This document shows, piece after piece, positions 8,697 through 21,250 of a DNA stretch of 64,000 nucleotides (the stretch's first letter is position 1; every line of letters begins with the position of its first letter). The notes beneath the pieces were generated by a model. That model worked only from the letters and a program-made list of their open reading frames with translations. It was not told the DNA's origin and did no database searches. The translations under genes were made by a program, and so were the position numbers. This DNA comes from Zonotrichia leucophrys gambelii (taxonomy: Eukaryota; Chordata; Aves; Passeriformes; Passerellidae), in contig NC_088194.1 of the NCBI RefSeq assembly GCF_028769735.1, positions 1,930,319 through 1,994,318 on the forward strand. The letters run 5' to 3'.

Positions 8697-11600
8697 TCAC
8701 TGCAGGACCTGCCCCCTCGTCTCGGGCAGTTTGAGGGCCAGGGAGCTGCCCAGGGCCAGAGCAGCTGAGGCAAAGAGGATGGGCACGGCCTTGGTGATGC
8801 CCACGAAGGAGGTGAAGATGCTGATGCCCAGCACGGCTGCCAGCTTGCACAGGGCGTTCAGGAAGCCAAAGGCCGTCGTCCTGGGGAGGATGAGGAGGGT
8901 TGGGGTTGGTGAGGGCACCCCCCGGGGGAAGGGGTGGGTGCCAAGCCTAGGGGGGCACCTGCACGGGGCAGGTGGTACCACGAAACTGGCACCTGGAGGG
9001 GTGAAATGGGCACCTGGGACACCAACATGGGAACCCCAAACCCCAAAATGGGAACTCAAAACCCCAAAGTGGGAACTCAAAGCCTTAAATGGGAACTCCA
9101 AACTCTTAAATGGGCACCCAGCACCCCAAAATGGGAACCCCAAACCCCAAAATGGGAACTCCAAAATGGGAACTCCAAACCCTTCAATGGGCACCCAGCA
9201 TCCCAGCACCTCAAAATGGGAACTCCAAAACCTTAAATGGGCACCCAGCACCTCAAAATGGGAACTCCAAACCCCAAAATGGGAGCTCAAAACCCCAAAA
9301 TGGGAGCTCAAAGCCTTAAATGGGAACTCCAAACTCTTAAATGGGCACCCAGCACCCCAAAATGGGAACTCCAAACCCTTAAATGGGAACTCCAAACCCT
9401 TAAATGGGCACCCAGCACCCCAAAATGGGAACTCCAAACCCTTAAATGGGCACCCAACACCCCAAAGTGGGAATCCAAAACCCTTAAATCGGCATCCAGC
9501 ACTGCAAAATGGGAAGTCAAAATCCTTAGATGGGCATCCAGCACCCGAAAATGGAAAATCCAAACCCCAAAATGGGCACCCAGCACCCCAAACCTCCCAC
9601 CCAGCACCCAAAACTTCACTCCTTGCACCCAAAACCTCCACCCAGCACCCAAAACTTCACTTTTTGCACCCAAAACCTCCACGCCAGGCCCCCACCTCTT
9701 GTCGGAGGGGTAGAGCTCCACGGTGAGCACGTCGAGCGCGTTCCAGGAGGCGATGCTGACCCCCCCAAAGAGGCAGAGCAGGGCGATCATGGCAGACTCG
9801 CTGTTCCCAAAGGACAGGAAGAAGCAGCTGATGCAGGACATGACACTGGAGCCAGCTGGGGGACACGTGGACACGTCAGAGCGCGGGGAAACTGAGGCAC
9901 GAGGTGGGGCCGAGAGTCCCAAAGGGGAGAGGGAGGTGGGGGTGACCCACCAGGAGGTCCCCAAGAGGTCACCAAGAGATGGAGGTGACCAACGGGTGGG
10001 AGTAGGACCAGGAAAGGGAGTGATGGAGGTAGGGTGAGCCACCAGGAGGTCCTCAGGAGGTCCCCAAGAGGTCACCAGAGATGGAGGTGGGAGGAGGATC
10101 AGGAAAGTCCCCAAAGGGTTGATGGACTTTACCCCACCAGGGTAAAGGTGAGGGTGGTGGGTCAAGAGATGGGAGTGACCCACCAGGAAGTCCCCAAGAG
10201 GTCACCAGAGATGGAGGCGACCAACAGGTGGAAGGAGGATGAAGAAAGTCCCCAAAGGATGATGGAAGTGGGATGACCCACCAGTGTAGATGTGATGGTG
10301 GTGGCTCAAGAAGATCAAGAGCCTGGTTTGGGCTGAAAGCACCTCCAGGACCCCCCAGCCCCACCAAGGGGTTCCGTTGCCCACCCAGCATGCGCAGGCG
10401 GCCAATCTTGTCCATGAGCAGGGCCGAGACGATGTTCCCGGGGAGCACGGCCAGGGTGCCCAGGAAGCTGACAAAGTAGATCATGTAGGCGTTGTTGTCG
10501 TCACTGAAGTCCAGCTGGCAGCCCTCCTTGTTGTGCAGGAACGTGCTGTTCACCACCCGGCTGTTGATGAACTTGTACTCGAACAGATCTGGGGGGACAG
10601 CGGGGACACGGGGTCACCCCATCTCTGTGCACACCTGCTGGCCCATCCCACATCACCTGGTGGGCCCACCACCCTCGTGAGGACCACCCTGGTCCTTATC
10701 TCTGCCACCCCAACTCCATCATGCCACTGAGGACCTTCCTTCAAGCTGGTGGGTCACCCTCATCTCCACCAAAACCCTGGTGGGTCACACTTTTTATCTC
10801 TGCCACCCCAACTCCATCGTGCCACTGAGGACCTTCCTTCAAGGTGGACCTTCCTTCAACCATCCCCATCTCCATTAAAACCCTGGTGGGTCAGGTTATC
10901 TCTACCACCCCAGCTCCATCATGGCACTGAGGACCTTCCTGACCTTCCTCCAAGCTGGTGGCCCAACCCCACCTCCACCAAAACCCTGGTGGGTCACATT
11001 ATCACTATCACTCCAACTCCATCATGGCACTGAGGACTTTCCTGATCTTCCTCCAACCTGGTGGCTCACTCCCATCTCCATCAAAACCCTGAGAGCCAGC
11101 CTTGTGGGTCATATTATCTCTGCCACCACAACTCCATCATGCCATTGGGGACCTTCCTGACCTTCCTCCACACTGGTGGCTCACTCCCACCTCCATCAAA
11201 ACCCTGGTGGGTCAGGTTATCTCTACCACTCCAACTCCATCATGGCACTAAGGGCTTTCCTGACCTTCCTCCAAACCCTGGGGGTCAGGTTTTCTACCAC
11301 CCCAATCCATCTCCACTGGGGCTCAATTATCTGCCCTCCCATCCATCGTGCATGGTTCTCCGACTGGGCCCACCCTCATCTCCACCAAAACCCTGAGGGC
11401 CACCCTGGTGGATCCCCCCTTCCCAGGGATCCCATTGCCCCACCTGTGTTGTAGAAGACGGTGGAGATGAAGGTGCAGTTCTTGAAGAAGGTGTTGCTGG
11501 AAGTGATGTCCTCGAAGTAGCACTCCTCAAAGAGCGAGTCCTCGAACGTCACCGACTTCATCTTCAGCCCGATGAACCTGCGCGGGGAGGGACAGGAGGG

Positions 11601-14600
11601 AGAGCCCGGCTGCCCCCCAAGCTCAGCCCCAAGCTCAGCAAGGCCGGGCCCAGCCTCCCCTCGCTCACTTGTCGTTGAAGTACTCCCCACCACGGTGCAC
11701 TTGGTTCTCCAGGGTGAAGTTGAAGGTGAAGTGCCGAACCTTCTCGCGCGTGAAGAGCTTGGTGCGCGACGCGTACTCGATGCTCTGCAGGTGCTTGATC
11801 ATGTCCGGGAACCACACGGTGAGCCCGTAGTAGCTGCGGGGACAGGGGTGAGCGGGCACCACACACCTGGGCTTGCCAGAGCTGGCCTGGGGCTCCCAGA
11901 GCCAGCCCTGAGCTCCCAGGGCTATCCCAGGGATGCTCATTCCGTCCCATCCCACTCCCTGCTGCCCCATCCCATCCCATGGATCCCATTCCATTGATCC
12001 CATGGATCCCATGGATCCCATCCCACTGATCCCATCCTATCCCATCCCATTGATCCCATCCATCCTATCCATCGATCCCATCCTCTCCCATACATCCATG
12101 GATCCATCCCATTCCATGATCATCCCACTGATCCCATCCTATCCCATCCCATTGATCCCATCCCACTGATCCCATCCCATCCTATCCCATCCCATCCTGT
12201 CCCATTGATCCCATCCCATCCCATTACTGAACCATCCACCCATGGATCCCATCCCATCCATCCATCCCATCCCATTCCCATCCCATCCCATCCACTATCC
12301 CATGCATCCCATGGGTCCCATCCCACCCAGTGATCCCATTCCATTGATCCACTATCCTGTCCCATCTCATCCCCATTGATCCCATCCCACTGATCCCATC
12401 CCATTGATCCCATGGATTCCATCCCATCCCATTGATTCCCTCCTACTGGTCCCATTGATCCCATCCCATCCCATGGATCCCATCCCATGGATCCCACCCC
12501 GTCCCACCCCGCAGCACCTGAAGGACATGGTGAACCACACCGCCATCATCATCAGCGTCACCCGCCGGTACTCGGGCACGAAGCACTGCTGGAAGTTGCT
12601 CCAGACCTGCACAGGGACACGGGAGGTGACAAACGAGGACACGGGAGGTGACAGGGGGCACGGGGAGCCCTGGGTGGCCCCGGGCTCACCTGCTGGGACA
12701 GGTTGAGGCATCGGACCAGCCAGCGCCGGTACCACGTCCCGGTGTCCGACTGGATCTCGATGAGCTCGTCCTCCCGCTTGATGGTCTTGATGTGGGTGAC
12801 CTGTGGGGGGGACAGATTGGGGACACCAGGAAGCCACCAAAAACTTCACTCCTTGCACCCAAAACCTCACTCCTTGCACCCAAATCCTCCACCAGCACCC
12901 AGTTTTGCCTCAGTTTCCCCACCTGTTACAGCAGCATTCCCCTGGTGGTGCTTTTCCCGGAGGTGGGAATTGCACCCCAGCTCCTGGAGGACACCCCACC
13001 CTCACTTGGGGTGCTGGGGACCCCAGGGGGGTCAGCTCTGGGGGGTCCTTACCGAGAAGACCCTCTCGGGGTGGCCCTTGGCCCTCATGTTGGTGTCATG
13101 GACCTGCTTCAGCACCATCCAGGCCTCGTCGTGCTTCCCGTTCTGTGAGGGCAGGGACAGGTCCCAGGTCACCCTGGGACACCCCAAACCTGGACCCTGA
13201 CCCCCCATCAGCTGGGTCCTGCCACCCACCCAGGGATCCCTCCATCATCTTCATCTTCATCACCTCCTCAGGGTCCCCCCATCCCTCTGGGTCCCACCAC
13301 CCACCCGGGGATCCCTCCATCATCTTCATCATCTCAGGGTCCCCTCATCCCTCTGGGTCCCATCATCCACTTGAGGGTTCCTGCCCCTTTCTACCCCTCT
13401 CCAAAACCCACCTGGGGCCCTGACACCCACCCAGGGATCCCTCCATCATCTTCATCACCTCCTCAGGTTCCTCCATCCCTCTGGATCCCACAACCTCTTG
13501 GGGGTTCCTGGCCAGTTCTACCCCTCTCAAACCCCATCTGGGCCTTCCTGTCCAGGCCTCACCACCTTTGTCTGGGTTGCCCCATCTCCACCCCAACCTG
13601 GATGTCCCTTCCTGGGGACCCACTCCAGGTCCCTGATGCACCCCAAATCCCCCCTGAATGCCCCCCAGACCCACCTCCAGGTAGAAGCGCGGGCTCTCCG
13701 GCATGGTGGTGAGCGCCCCGATGGCGAAGACCGAGGGGAAGGCGCAGACCAGGACGAAAACCCTCCAGCTGTGGAATTGGTACGCAGAGCCCATCTGGAA
13801 GCTCCAGCCTGGACAGGGGGGACAGGACACGGTGGTGGGGCCGAGCCCCGGCTGACCCCCCGTGTGCCACCAGCCCAGGGCTCCTACCGTAGTGCGGGAT
13901 GATGGCCCAGGCCATGGCCGAGGCGTAGATGCCCCCGATCATCCAGAACATGCAGAGCCAGCTCAGGTGCTCCCCGCGCTTCTCCTGCGCCAGGAACTCC
14001 GAGAAGTAGGAGAAGACGATGGGGATGGAGCCGCCGATGCTGGGGATGGAGGGGAGGGAGCGGCGTCAGCCCCTGCCCCAGCACACCCACACGCAGCGGG
14101 GCCAGCCCCTGTGGGACATTCTCATTTTCTGGGAAAATCCCTTCACCCAGGATTTTTCTCCTGGGAAGCTGAGAAGCCTCAGAGGAAAAGGAAAACAATA
14201 ATGATCTGATTTGCTTCTGCTGTGTTTTGCTGCTTTGGAGGTTGTTTACCCACAGGTGGTTGTTTTATTGGATTCTGCTGTGAGAGTTTTGACTCTTTGG
14301 TCAACTGGGGACTCTGGAGAGAGCCACGAGTTTTTGATTATTATCTTTTTAGCATTCTGTAAGTATCCTTTCCGTATTCTTCAGTATAGTATAGTTAATA
14401 TTAATATAATATAGTATCATAAAATAAATTAACTTTATGAGAACAAGGAGTCAGATTCATCCTTCCTTCCTTTATCTGGGGGGAACAAAAATACAACAGC
14501 TGCTCCCCTGCTAGTATCCTTTCTGTATTCTTTAGTATAGTATAGTTAATATTAATATAATATAGTATCATAATATAATGTAATATAATATAGTATCATA

Positions 14601-16793
14601 AAATAACAAATTAGCTTTATGAGAACACAGAACCAGATTCATCCTTCCTTCCTTTGTCTTGGGGGCAAACAAATACAACAACTGCCCCCCCTGCAACTAT
14701 CCTTTCTGTATTCTATAGTGTAGTTAATATTAATATAATATAGTATAATAATACAATATAGCATCATAAAATAACAAATTAGCTTTATGAGAACACGGAA
14801 TCTGATCCTTCCTTCCTTCCTTCCTTCCTACAGCTGTGCCCCCCCTGCAAGTATCCTTTCAGTATTCCTTAGTATAGTATAGTTAATGTTAATATAATAT
14901 AGTATCATCATATCGTATCACAAAAAAATAAATTAGCCTTCTGAGAACACAGATTCAGATCCATCATTCCTTCCTTTGTCTGGGGGGGAACAAAAATACA
15001 AAAGCTGCCCTCCCCTTTAAGTATCCTTTCTGTAATCTTTAGTATAGTATAGTTTAGCATTCTTTAACAAAATATAGCATAATAAAATAACAAATTAGCT
15101 TTCTGAGAACACGGAATCAGATCCCTCATTCCTCCCTTGTTCTGGGGGACGAAGGAAGGCAGCCCAGCAGCCGGGCCCCCCTTACCCCACGCCCGAGAGC
15201 AGGCGGCAGAAGAGGAAGGTGCCGTAGCCCTGGACGAAGGAGGAGAAGAAGGCGAAGACGCTGTTGACGGAGAGGGAGATGAGGAGGCACTGCCTTCGGC
15301 CCAGCCGGTCGGCCAGCCCGCCCCACACGAACGCGCCCACCATCATGCCCAGGTACACGATGAGCCCTGGCAAGGGGGGACACAGCGAGGTCAGGGCTGG
15401 GGGACACGGGGAGCTGCACCCCGGGTCAGCTGGAGCAGGGGGAGCATCCTCGGGTTTGGGACCCTCTCCCTGAAATTTGGGTGCCCTTGAGGGGAGGGGA
15501 CAGAATTCCCTTGTTGTCCCCTGCTCTGCTCAGGGACTGTGGGACCCCAGGACCCCCTCACCCAGCCCTGCCCCTTGTCCCAAGACTGCCACATCTCAGG
15601 GATTTGGGGTTTTTGGGGGGTGTCAGGCTCCGGCAGGCATCACAGAGAAGGGGGGAACCAATGGAACAAAGCTTCCCTCAAACCCAGCTTCAGCATCCAT
15701 GGTCAGCCCAAATTTCAGGCATTGCTCATGTGGGGAGCAGTGAGGGACTGGGAGGAGGATGGTGGGAGCCCCACATCCCTTCCTGGACCCCACATCCCTT
15801 CCTGGACCCCACAGCCCTTCCTGGACCCACACTCATGCCCATTCCTGGACCCCACAGCCCTTCCTGGACCCCACCCCCATCATCCCCACCCTTTGGACCC
15901 ATGGCCCCCAGTTCTTCCTGTCCCCACATCCCTTCCTGGATCTCACACCCCACGGCCTCCCAATCCTTCCTGGTCCCCACATCCCTTCCTGGACCCCACA
16001 CCCCACATTCCCTTTTGGACCCCATGGCCTCCCAATTCTTCCTATGTTCTTCCACAGCCCCTATGACCCCCCCAAACCTTCCTGAGCCCCCCATGTCCTT
16101 CCCCATCCCCATCCTCCTGTGCTTCTCAATGCATCCTCATGTCCCCCTACATTCCACATCTCGCCCTGACCCTCCTGTCCCCCCCAAACCCCCCTCCGTG
16201 CCCCTCTCCTCACCCAGCATGCCCTTGTTGGAGTCGGACAGGCACATGTCCTTCTCGGCGCTGGGCAGGACGAAGCCCACCACGAAGATCTCCACGCCGT
16301 CGGCCATCAGGGCCAGGCCCAGGACAAAGTAGAGGGTCCACTGGAAGCGGCCGTGGCCGCACTCCTGCAGGATGAGCTCGTACTGCTGCGCCAGCTCCTC
16401 CCGGTCCTTCCTCCGCTGCCCCTCGGTGTCGTCGAAGGCTCCGGCGGCCGCCGCGGCCCCCAGGCGCTCCCCCCCCTTCAGCGACTCCTGCCGGGGGATC
16501 CCTTGGTATTCGCCCTCGTAGATCTCATCCTCCTCATCGTGGCCTTCCGTGGCGTCGCTGGACACCCCCTCCTCCTCGTTGGCACCTTCGCCCCCTCTGT
16601 AGTAGCCGTCCTGGGGCGCGTAGTCTTCATCGTCCTCCTCCTCCTCGAAGCGCGAGTAGGAGCGGCGGGTGTACTCGTCCTGCACTCGGTCCATGCCCCT
16701 GCTCACCTTCTTGGCCGCGTGTTTCTTCACCTCCTTGGCGATGTCCTTGGCGCCGCGGATGAAGGCGGTCCGGTCCCGGAACGATTCCTCCAT
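8697..16793 (-). CDS. SV2A: Synaptic vesicle glycoprotein 2A
   Basis: Twelve coding exons on the minus strand: 16793-16214, 15366-15186, 14039-13888, 13808-13675, 13142-13053, 12800-12690, 12606-12518, 11833-11669, 11577-11444, 10588-10385, 9855-9696, 8880-8697. They join in frame to 727 codons (human 742) with GT-AG sites throughout. The protein is a major-facilitator-type vesicle membrane protein of neurons and endocrine cells that tunes exocytosis and is the target of levetiracetam (family knowledge). Visible: start MEESFRDRTAFIRGAKDIA, acidic cytoplasmic segment, 12 hydrophobic segments, GRRQCLLISL after the second helix, and a large luminal loop (about 460-585) with pentapeptide-like repeats and N-glycosylation sites at 484, 534 and 559. 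It ends LPETRGQVLQ. Luminal-loop and N-terminal sequence match SV2A, not SV2B or SV2C. An untranslated first exon must lie upstream. Confidence 0.97.
9000..9685. repeat. Minisatellite in the last SV2A intron (ACCCCAAAATGGGAACTCCAA)
   Basis: About 25 units alternate AACCCCAAAATGGGAACTC with CTTAAATGGGCACCCAGCACC, then change at about 9590 to CACCCAGCACCCAAAACTTC and ACTCCTTGCACCCAAAACC. The array ends about 10 bases before the exon donor at 9695. Confidence 0.95.
9930..10290. repeat. Tandem repeat in SV2A intron 9856-10384
   Basis: Four to five units carry GACCCACCAGGAGGTCCCCA, AGAGGTCACCAGAGATGGAGG and GGAGGATCAGGAAAGTCCCC in varied order. Confidence 0.8.
10670..11320. repeat. Tandem repeat of about 115 bases in SV2A intron 10589-11443
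   Basis: Six imperfect units contain CACCAAAACCCTGGTGGGTC, TATCTCTACCACCCCAACTC, ATCATGGCACTGAGGACC and TTCCTGACCTTCCTCCAA. Confidence 0.9.
11935..12510. repeat. Short-unit repeat in SV2A intron 11834-12517 (GATCCCATCCCATT)
   Basis: Unbroken run of ATCCCATCCC, ATTGATCCC and ATGGATCCC units, rich in GGATCC and GATCCC sites. It reaches to within about 15 bases of the exon donor at 12517. Confidence 0.95.
12836..12903. repeat. Copy of the CTCCTTGCACCCAAAACC repeat in SV2A intron 12801-13052
   Basis: Three units of AACTTCACTCCTTGCACCCA and CCTCCACCAGCACCCA, the same motif as at 9590-9680, three introns away in the same gene. Confidence 0.85.
13195..13475. repeat. Tandem repeat in SV2A intron 13143-13674
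   Basis: Four units share GGGATCCCTCCATCATCTTC, ATCACCTCCTCAGGG and CCATCCCTCTGGGTCCCA. Confidence 0.85.
14110..15150 (+). mobile_element. Solo LTR with a five-fold amplified 3' half in an SV2A intron
   Basis: The first LTR starts TGTGGGACATTCTC at 14110 and ends ACAACA near 14498, the same family as at 538, 27498 and 56635. Its 3' half then repeats. GTATCCTTTCTGTATTCT-type starts occur at 14362, 14514, 14697, 14851 and 15021. Each is followed by a GTATAGTTAATATTAATATA segment, AATAACAAATTAGCTTTATG, AGAACACGGAATCAGAT and CTTCCTTCCTT. No coding region. Confidence 0.75.
15750..16090. repeat. Minisatellite in SV2A intron 15367-16213 (CCTTCCTGGACCCCACATC)
   Basis: About fourteen units of CTTCCTGGACCCCACA with CCC or GCC links; later units diverge to CCCATGGCCTCCCAATTC. 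Confidence 0.9.
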
Positions 16794-17034
16794 GGTGCCC
16801 TCGGGGCTGCGCGGGGCTGCTGCGGCTGCTGCGGGGTCTCTGCTGCGGGGGCTGCGCCCTCAGGCCCGCGGGGAGGGGACAGGGCTGCTGGAGCTACCCA
16901 TCCATGGAACGGGGGGTGGGAGCACCCGGGATGCCAGCCTGGACCTGGGGAGCCCAGACAGAACCAGGCTGAGTTGGGTGGTGGTGGCCCCCGAGGGTCA
17001 CTTTGCACTTTTTCTCCATCTCAGATTGGAGCAG

Positions 17035-17375
17035 GAGGATTAGAGGACACAGACTCAAACTGCGTCAGGGAAGGGATAGGTTGGGCATTAGGAAAAAAAA
17101 AATTCACCCGAAGAATAATGAAGTACTGGAATTGTCTTCCACTGGAAGACAATTCCACTGGATATTAGGAAAAATATTCTGCTGGATATTAGGAAAAAAA
17201 TTTCACCCAAAGAATAATAAAGTACTGGAATGCTCTTCCCAGGGAGGTGTAGAATCACCATCTCAGGATGTGTTTAAATAAACACATGGTGCTGCAGCCT
17301 GGTTGAGGTGTCAGGGCATAGCTTGGACTTAGAGGTCTCTTCCAACCTCATTATTCTGGGATTCTGTGGTTTGGG
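17035..17375 (+). mobile_element. CR1 LINE 3' end
   Basis: Contains GGATTAGAGGACACAGACTC, AGGTTGGGCATTAGGAA, a CCAGGGAGGTGTAGAATCACC segment and GAGGTCTCTTCCAACCTCAT, ending GATTCTGTGG. These are the hallmark 3' untranslated features of avian CR1. 5'-truncated, with an internal duplication of the GATATTAGGAAAAA part near 17160-17215. It lies in the SV2A 5' region or first intron. Confidence 0.9.
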
Positions 17376-17379
17376 GACC

Positions 17380-19150
17380 CCCAGGTGAAGCAGCAGGTGG
17401 GGTCTGGGGTGGGGACAGGCTGGGAGACGCTGGTTCCATGTCAGCCCCCTTCCCCTCACTTGGGGGGCTCCAGCTGCCCCCAGCCCCCCTGGATCCCTCC
17501 CTGCTGCCCCCATCCCAAAGCACAGGGGGACAGCAGGGACATGCCCAGGACTGAGAGTCACCCCACAAAACAAGCTCTGGGCCAAAGCTCCCCAATCCCC
17601 TGGGCACCACAGGGAGGATGAGGGGGTCAGGAGGTCCCCAAACCCTCCCAGCATCACCCCGGCTGGGTGCCCCAGGGTACAGGAGCCCCTCAGAGGATCC
17701 CTCGAGTGCCAAGGACCCGAGTGTGCCAGGCCACGCTCACTGCAGGAGCTGCCAGGCAGGATTTACTGCGGGAGACGCCAGCCCTGGCACGTGCTGACCG
17801 GGCCAAAGGGGGCTGGGGGGCACCACGAGGAGGGGGACATCCAGATCCCCGCGGGTGGTGCCATCTCCTTGTCCCCTCACATCCCACCCCCACTGCACAG
17901 AGCCCGGCTCAGCTCGTGACAGGGACGGACCCGCAGCCCCCCAGCCCCCGATGCTGCTGCTCCTCCACCCTCGGGGGCTGCCGTGACCCCCCCCAAGCGC
18001 TATTTCTGTCTCTGGCCAGGCGGGAAGGAGCTGGGAGCGCAGGGACGCAGCCGGCGACGTGTCCCCCCCTGGCCAGGAGAGGGGACAGGGCACGCAGGGA
18101 CGCTAAATTTAGAATTTGGGAAGCCTGCAGGGAGGGGGGCTGCGGCACAGCGCGGGCCCCCACTCCCCAGCACAGACAGGCAGTGGTTTTATAGGATAAA
18201 ATGGCAAATTCTCCCCCCTGGCTGCAGGGAGACCCCAGTCCCCTCCCCGGGGCTCCTGGATCCATGACCAAGGTCATTCTGCTCCAGCCAGGCTCGAGGT
18301 TCCCTTTGGAATCTCCCCGTGTGGGGCCGGCATTGCCCAGCCCGGGAGCTGTTGGGGGTCGGGAGGGGAGCAGGGAGAGGCTGGGAGCGCGGTGAGGAAG
18401 AGGATGGGCTGGGGGAGCAAGGTCACGGCTGCCTCTGTCACAGAGAGCGGCCGCACAAACCGGGCAGCCTCGAGCGGCCGAGCCGACGCCAGGAGCCGGA
18501 GCTGGCTGAGATCGGGGGGTTTGATCCCACAGGAGAGCCAGAAACCCCCCAGACCACAATCCCTGAAATGTGGGAGCCAGGGAGATCCCCCCAAAAATGC
18601 CCATTTGGGGGGGCTGAACACGGCGCTGGCCCTGCAGCCCCGCCGTGGCGTTGGACAGCTCTGCACAAGGTTATCGGCTCTGGAGCCGTCTCCTCCAAGG
18701 GGAGCCGAGGATGGATGAAGCCGTGCGCCCCAAAAGCCCCGAGAGTCCCCAAAATGAGGGGGCTGCATCCCCCCCCCATCCAAACCCCCCCGCAGCCCCC
18801 AGGCTCCCTGCGGAACGCCAGGAACATGGCGACAAGGGGGAAGAGTTGGGAATCCCTCGTGTCCAAGGTCACCCCCCAACATCCCCCTCCCCGTCACCCC
18901 TTCCCCAAAACCCCCCCGGTTCCCCCCTCCCATCCCTGCGGCGAATTCCCGATCCCCTCCGGCTGCTCTGCGGCGGGGGATGAGAGGAGCCCCCCAAAAA
19001 CGCACATCCAAAGGCAGAGCCCGGCCCCCGGGAAGCTTTTCCAGGACAAAATGGCCACAGCAAGTGGGGAAGGAGAAGCCGAACCCCGAATCCATCAGCG
19101 GCTCCGATTAACGCCGCGGGGAGGGGGGGATGCGGGCTATAAACCCATTT
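17380..19150. other. SV2A 5' region without recognised exon
   Basis: GC-moderate, non-tandem sequence between the first SV2A coding exon and the GC-rich block. Probably the first SV2A intron. Open frames on both strands lack homology I recognise. Confidence 0.5.
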
Positions 19151-19159
19151 ATTGTCCCC

Positions 19160-19640
19160 CCTTACCTGGCTCAGCCCTCGCCCCGCTCCAGCTCCTTGCC
19201 GGGGGATGCTCCGCTGGGGAAGGATGCTCCGGGGATGAAGGAGATGAAGAGGATGCTCCGGCAGCGGCAGCAGCTCCCGGGTAGCAGCGCTAACGCCGCA
19301 GCCTCCGCCGCACACACGGAGCGCTGGGAGAGTCCATCGGCGCAGCCCCGGCAAGGGAGGGATCAACCGAGAACCGGGGGGGGGGCTCGGCGGGGGCGGG
19401 GGGCTCGGCCCACCGGGAGGGGAGGGGGGAGCAGCGCTGGATCCCCCGGGATGCGCAAACGGAGCTGCCGGGGATCGCGGTCCCCGTGATGATGGAGCCG
19501 CTCCGGAGGAGGATGAGGATGAGGATGGAGGGGAGGTGCGGGAGGGGTGGGGGGCACCAAGCGGGGCCCCCCCGGAGCTGTCGGTGATGCTCAGCCCGCC
19601 CCCGCCCCCGTCACGGCTGAGTCACGGCCTCCGCGGGGCT
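19160..19640 (-). promoter_or_regulatory. SV2A: Putative SV2A promoter and untranslated exon 1
   Basis: CpG-rich block with a purine-rich tract (GATGAGGATGAGGATGG at about 19511) and CCCGCCCCCGCCCCCG (Sp1-type), plus an AP-1-like TGAGTCA at 19618. It is the only CpG island between SV2A and SF3B4, so it is the likely SV2A start. Transcription start not determinable. Confidence 0.45.
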
Positions 19641-19979
19641 GGATCGGGAATTTTTGGGATCAAATCGTCCCCGCCTGGGCTGCTCAGACACGGCCCCGAG
19701 GCTACAACGCGACACACAAAAAAACCCCCCCGCGATGGATTTTTTAATTTTTTTTTTAGGGAATTTTTAGGGCTGGAGATGCACGTTGCAGCACGGGATG
19801 TCCAGAGCCACCCCCGTTTCTCATGGATGGATTGCTGAGGGTGGAAAATTGGGAGCTGCAAAAAAAACCCCCCAAAACCTCCAAAAAAGGCTGTGGGGTG
19901 CTGGGTGCTCCTGGGAGTGGCTGAGCTCAGCGTGGAGGGAATTTGGGGTGACCCCACAAGAAAAATCCTCCCTGACCCC

Positions 19980-20355
19980 TTTTACTGGAATTCCAACATT
20001 CCCAGAGCCCCCTCATCCTGCACCCCAACATTCCCAGAGCTCCCTCATCCTGCACCCCAACATTCCCAGAGCCCCCATCCTGCACCCCAACATTCCCAGA
20101 GCCCTCATCCTGCACCCCAACATTCCCAGAGCCCCTCATCTGCACCCAATATTCCCAGAGCCCCTCATCCTGCACCCCAACATTCCCAGAGCCCCCATCC
20201 TGCACCCAACATTCCAGAGCCCCCATCCTGCACCCCAACATTCCCAGAGCCCCCTCATCCTGCACCCCAACATTCCCAGAGCTCCCTCATCCTGCACCCC
20301 AACATTCCCAGAGCCCCCTCATCCCGCACCCCAACATTCCCAGAGCTCCAACCTT
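19980..20355. repeat. Minisatellite, 31-base unit (CCCCAACATTCCCAGAGCCC...)
   Basis: Twelve units of CATTCCCAGAGCCCCCTCAT plus CCTGCACCCCAA, with one- to four-base deletions. Intergenic between SV2A and SF3B4. Confidence 0.95.
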
Positions 20356-20869
20356 CTCCTGCATCCCTCCCCAAATTCCAGGGTGCCAACCCCAAAGCCT
20401 CACACTCTGTCAGGATCCATCAAGATCAGCACTTTCACCCCTCCGACTGGAAAAACAGGGATGGGGACCAGTCTGGGAAGGATTGGGAAGCACTGGGAAG
20501 GATTTAGAAATCCACGAGATGAGAAGCAAATTGTGACATTGATAGCTGGGATTAAAAAAAAAAAACCTGAAAGAGGGGTGGAAGTGCAGGGCAAGGCTGG
20601 CACTGGAGGAATGGGCAGCACCAGGATCTCCAGGCTGTGCCCGCCAGGATCACAGGGAGGGGACAAGGCAGGAGTGCCACATCCTCAGGCACCCTGTGAC
20701 TCAATGCCACTGCCAGCACCGAGCCCCAGGGTGCTTTTGTGGATTATCAGAGGGAACAGGGCTGGCAGGAGGACAGAGAATGGCTCCTCTTGTCCTGAGA
20801 GCCCCATCCAGCCCAAAATGTGGGAAAGAGATGAGGAGAATGGGATAAAAACTGGGATGAAATGGGAGG

Positions 20870-21250
20870 AAAGAGGAGAAAATCAGGGCTGACAAAGGAC
20901 TGGAAGAGAGGATGTAACTGGGAAAGAGCTGAGGGGAATGGGATAAAAACTGGGATGAAATGGGAGGAAAGAGGAGAAAATCAGGGCTGACAAAGGACTG
21001 GAAGAGAGGATGTAACTGGGAAAGAGATGAGGGGAATGGGATAAAAACTGGGATGAAATGGGAGGAAAGGGGAGAAAATCAGGGCTGAAAATGAACTGCA
21101 GTCATGGGGAAGAGAGAGGATGTAACTGGGAAAGAGCTGAGGGGAATGGGATAAAAACTGGGGTGAAATGGGAGGAAAGAGGAGAAAATCAGGGCTGACA
21201 AAGGACTGCAGTCTGAGGGAAGAAAGGATGTAACTGGGAATGACAGAACA
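20870..21250. repeat. Tandem repeat, four units of about 100 bases
   Basis: Units run GAGGATGTAACTGGGAAAGA, GCTGAGGGGAATGGGATAAA, AACTGGGATGAAATGGGAGG and AAATCAGGGCTGACAAAGGA. The first unit begins slightly upstream near 20815. Confidence 0.9.

Noticed and set aside
8697..16793. SV2B or SV2C instead of SV2A
   Set aside because: The N-terminus, the luminal loop (EDSLFEECYFEDITSSNTFF) and the BOLA1-SF3B4 neighbourhood are those of SV2A.
18600..18650. REST/NRSF element for SV2A (GGCGCTGGCCCTGCAG at about 18621)
   Set aside because: Only half of the consensus fits; too weak to report as a site.
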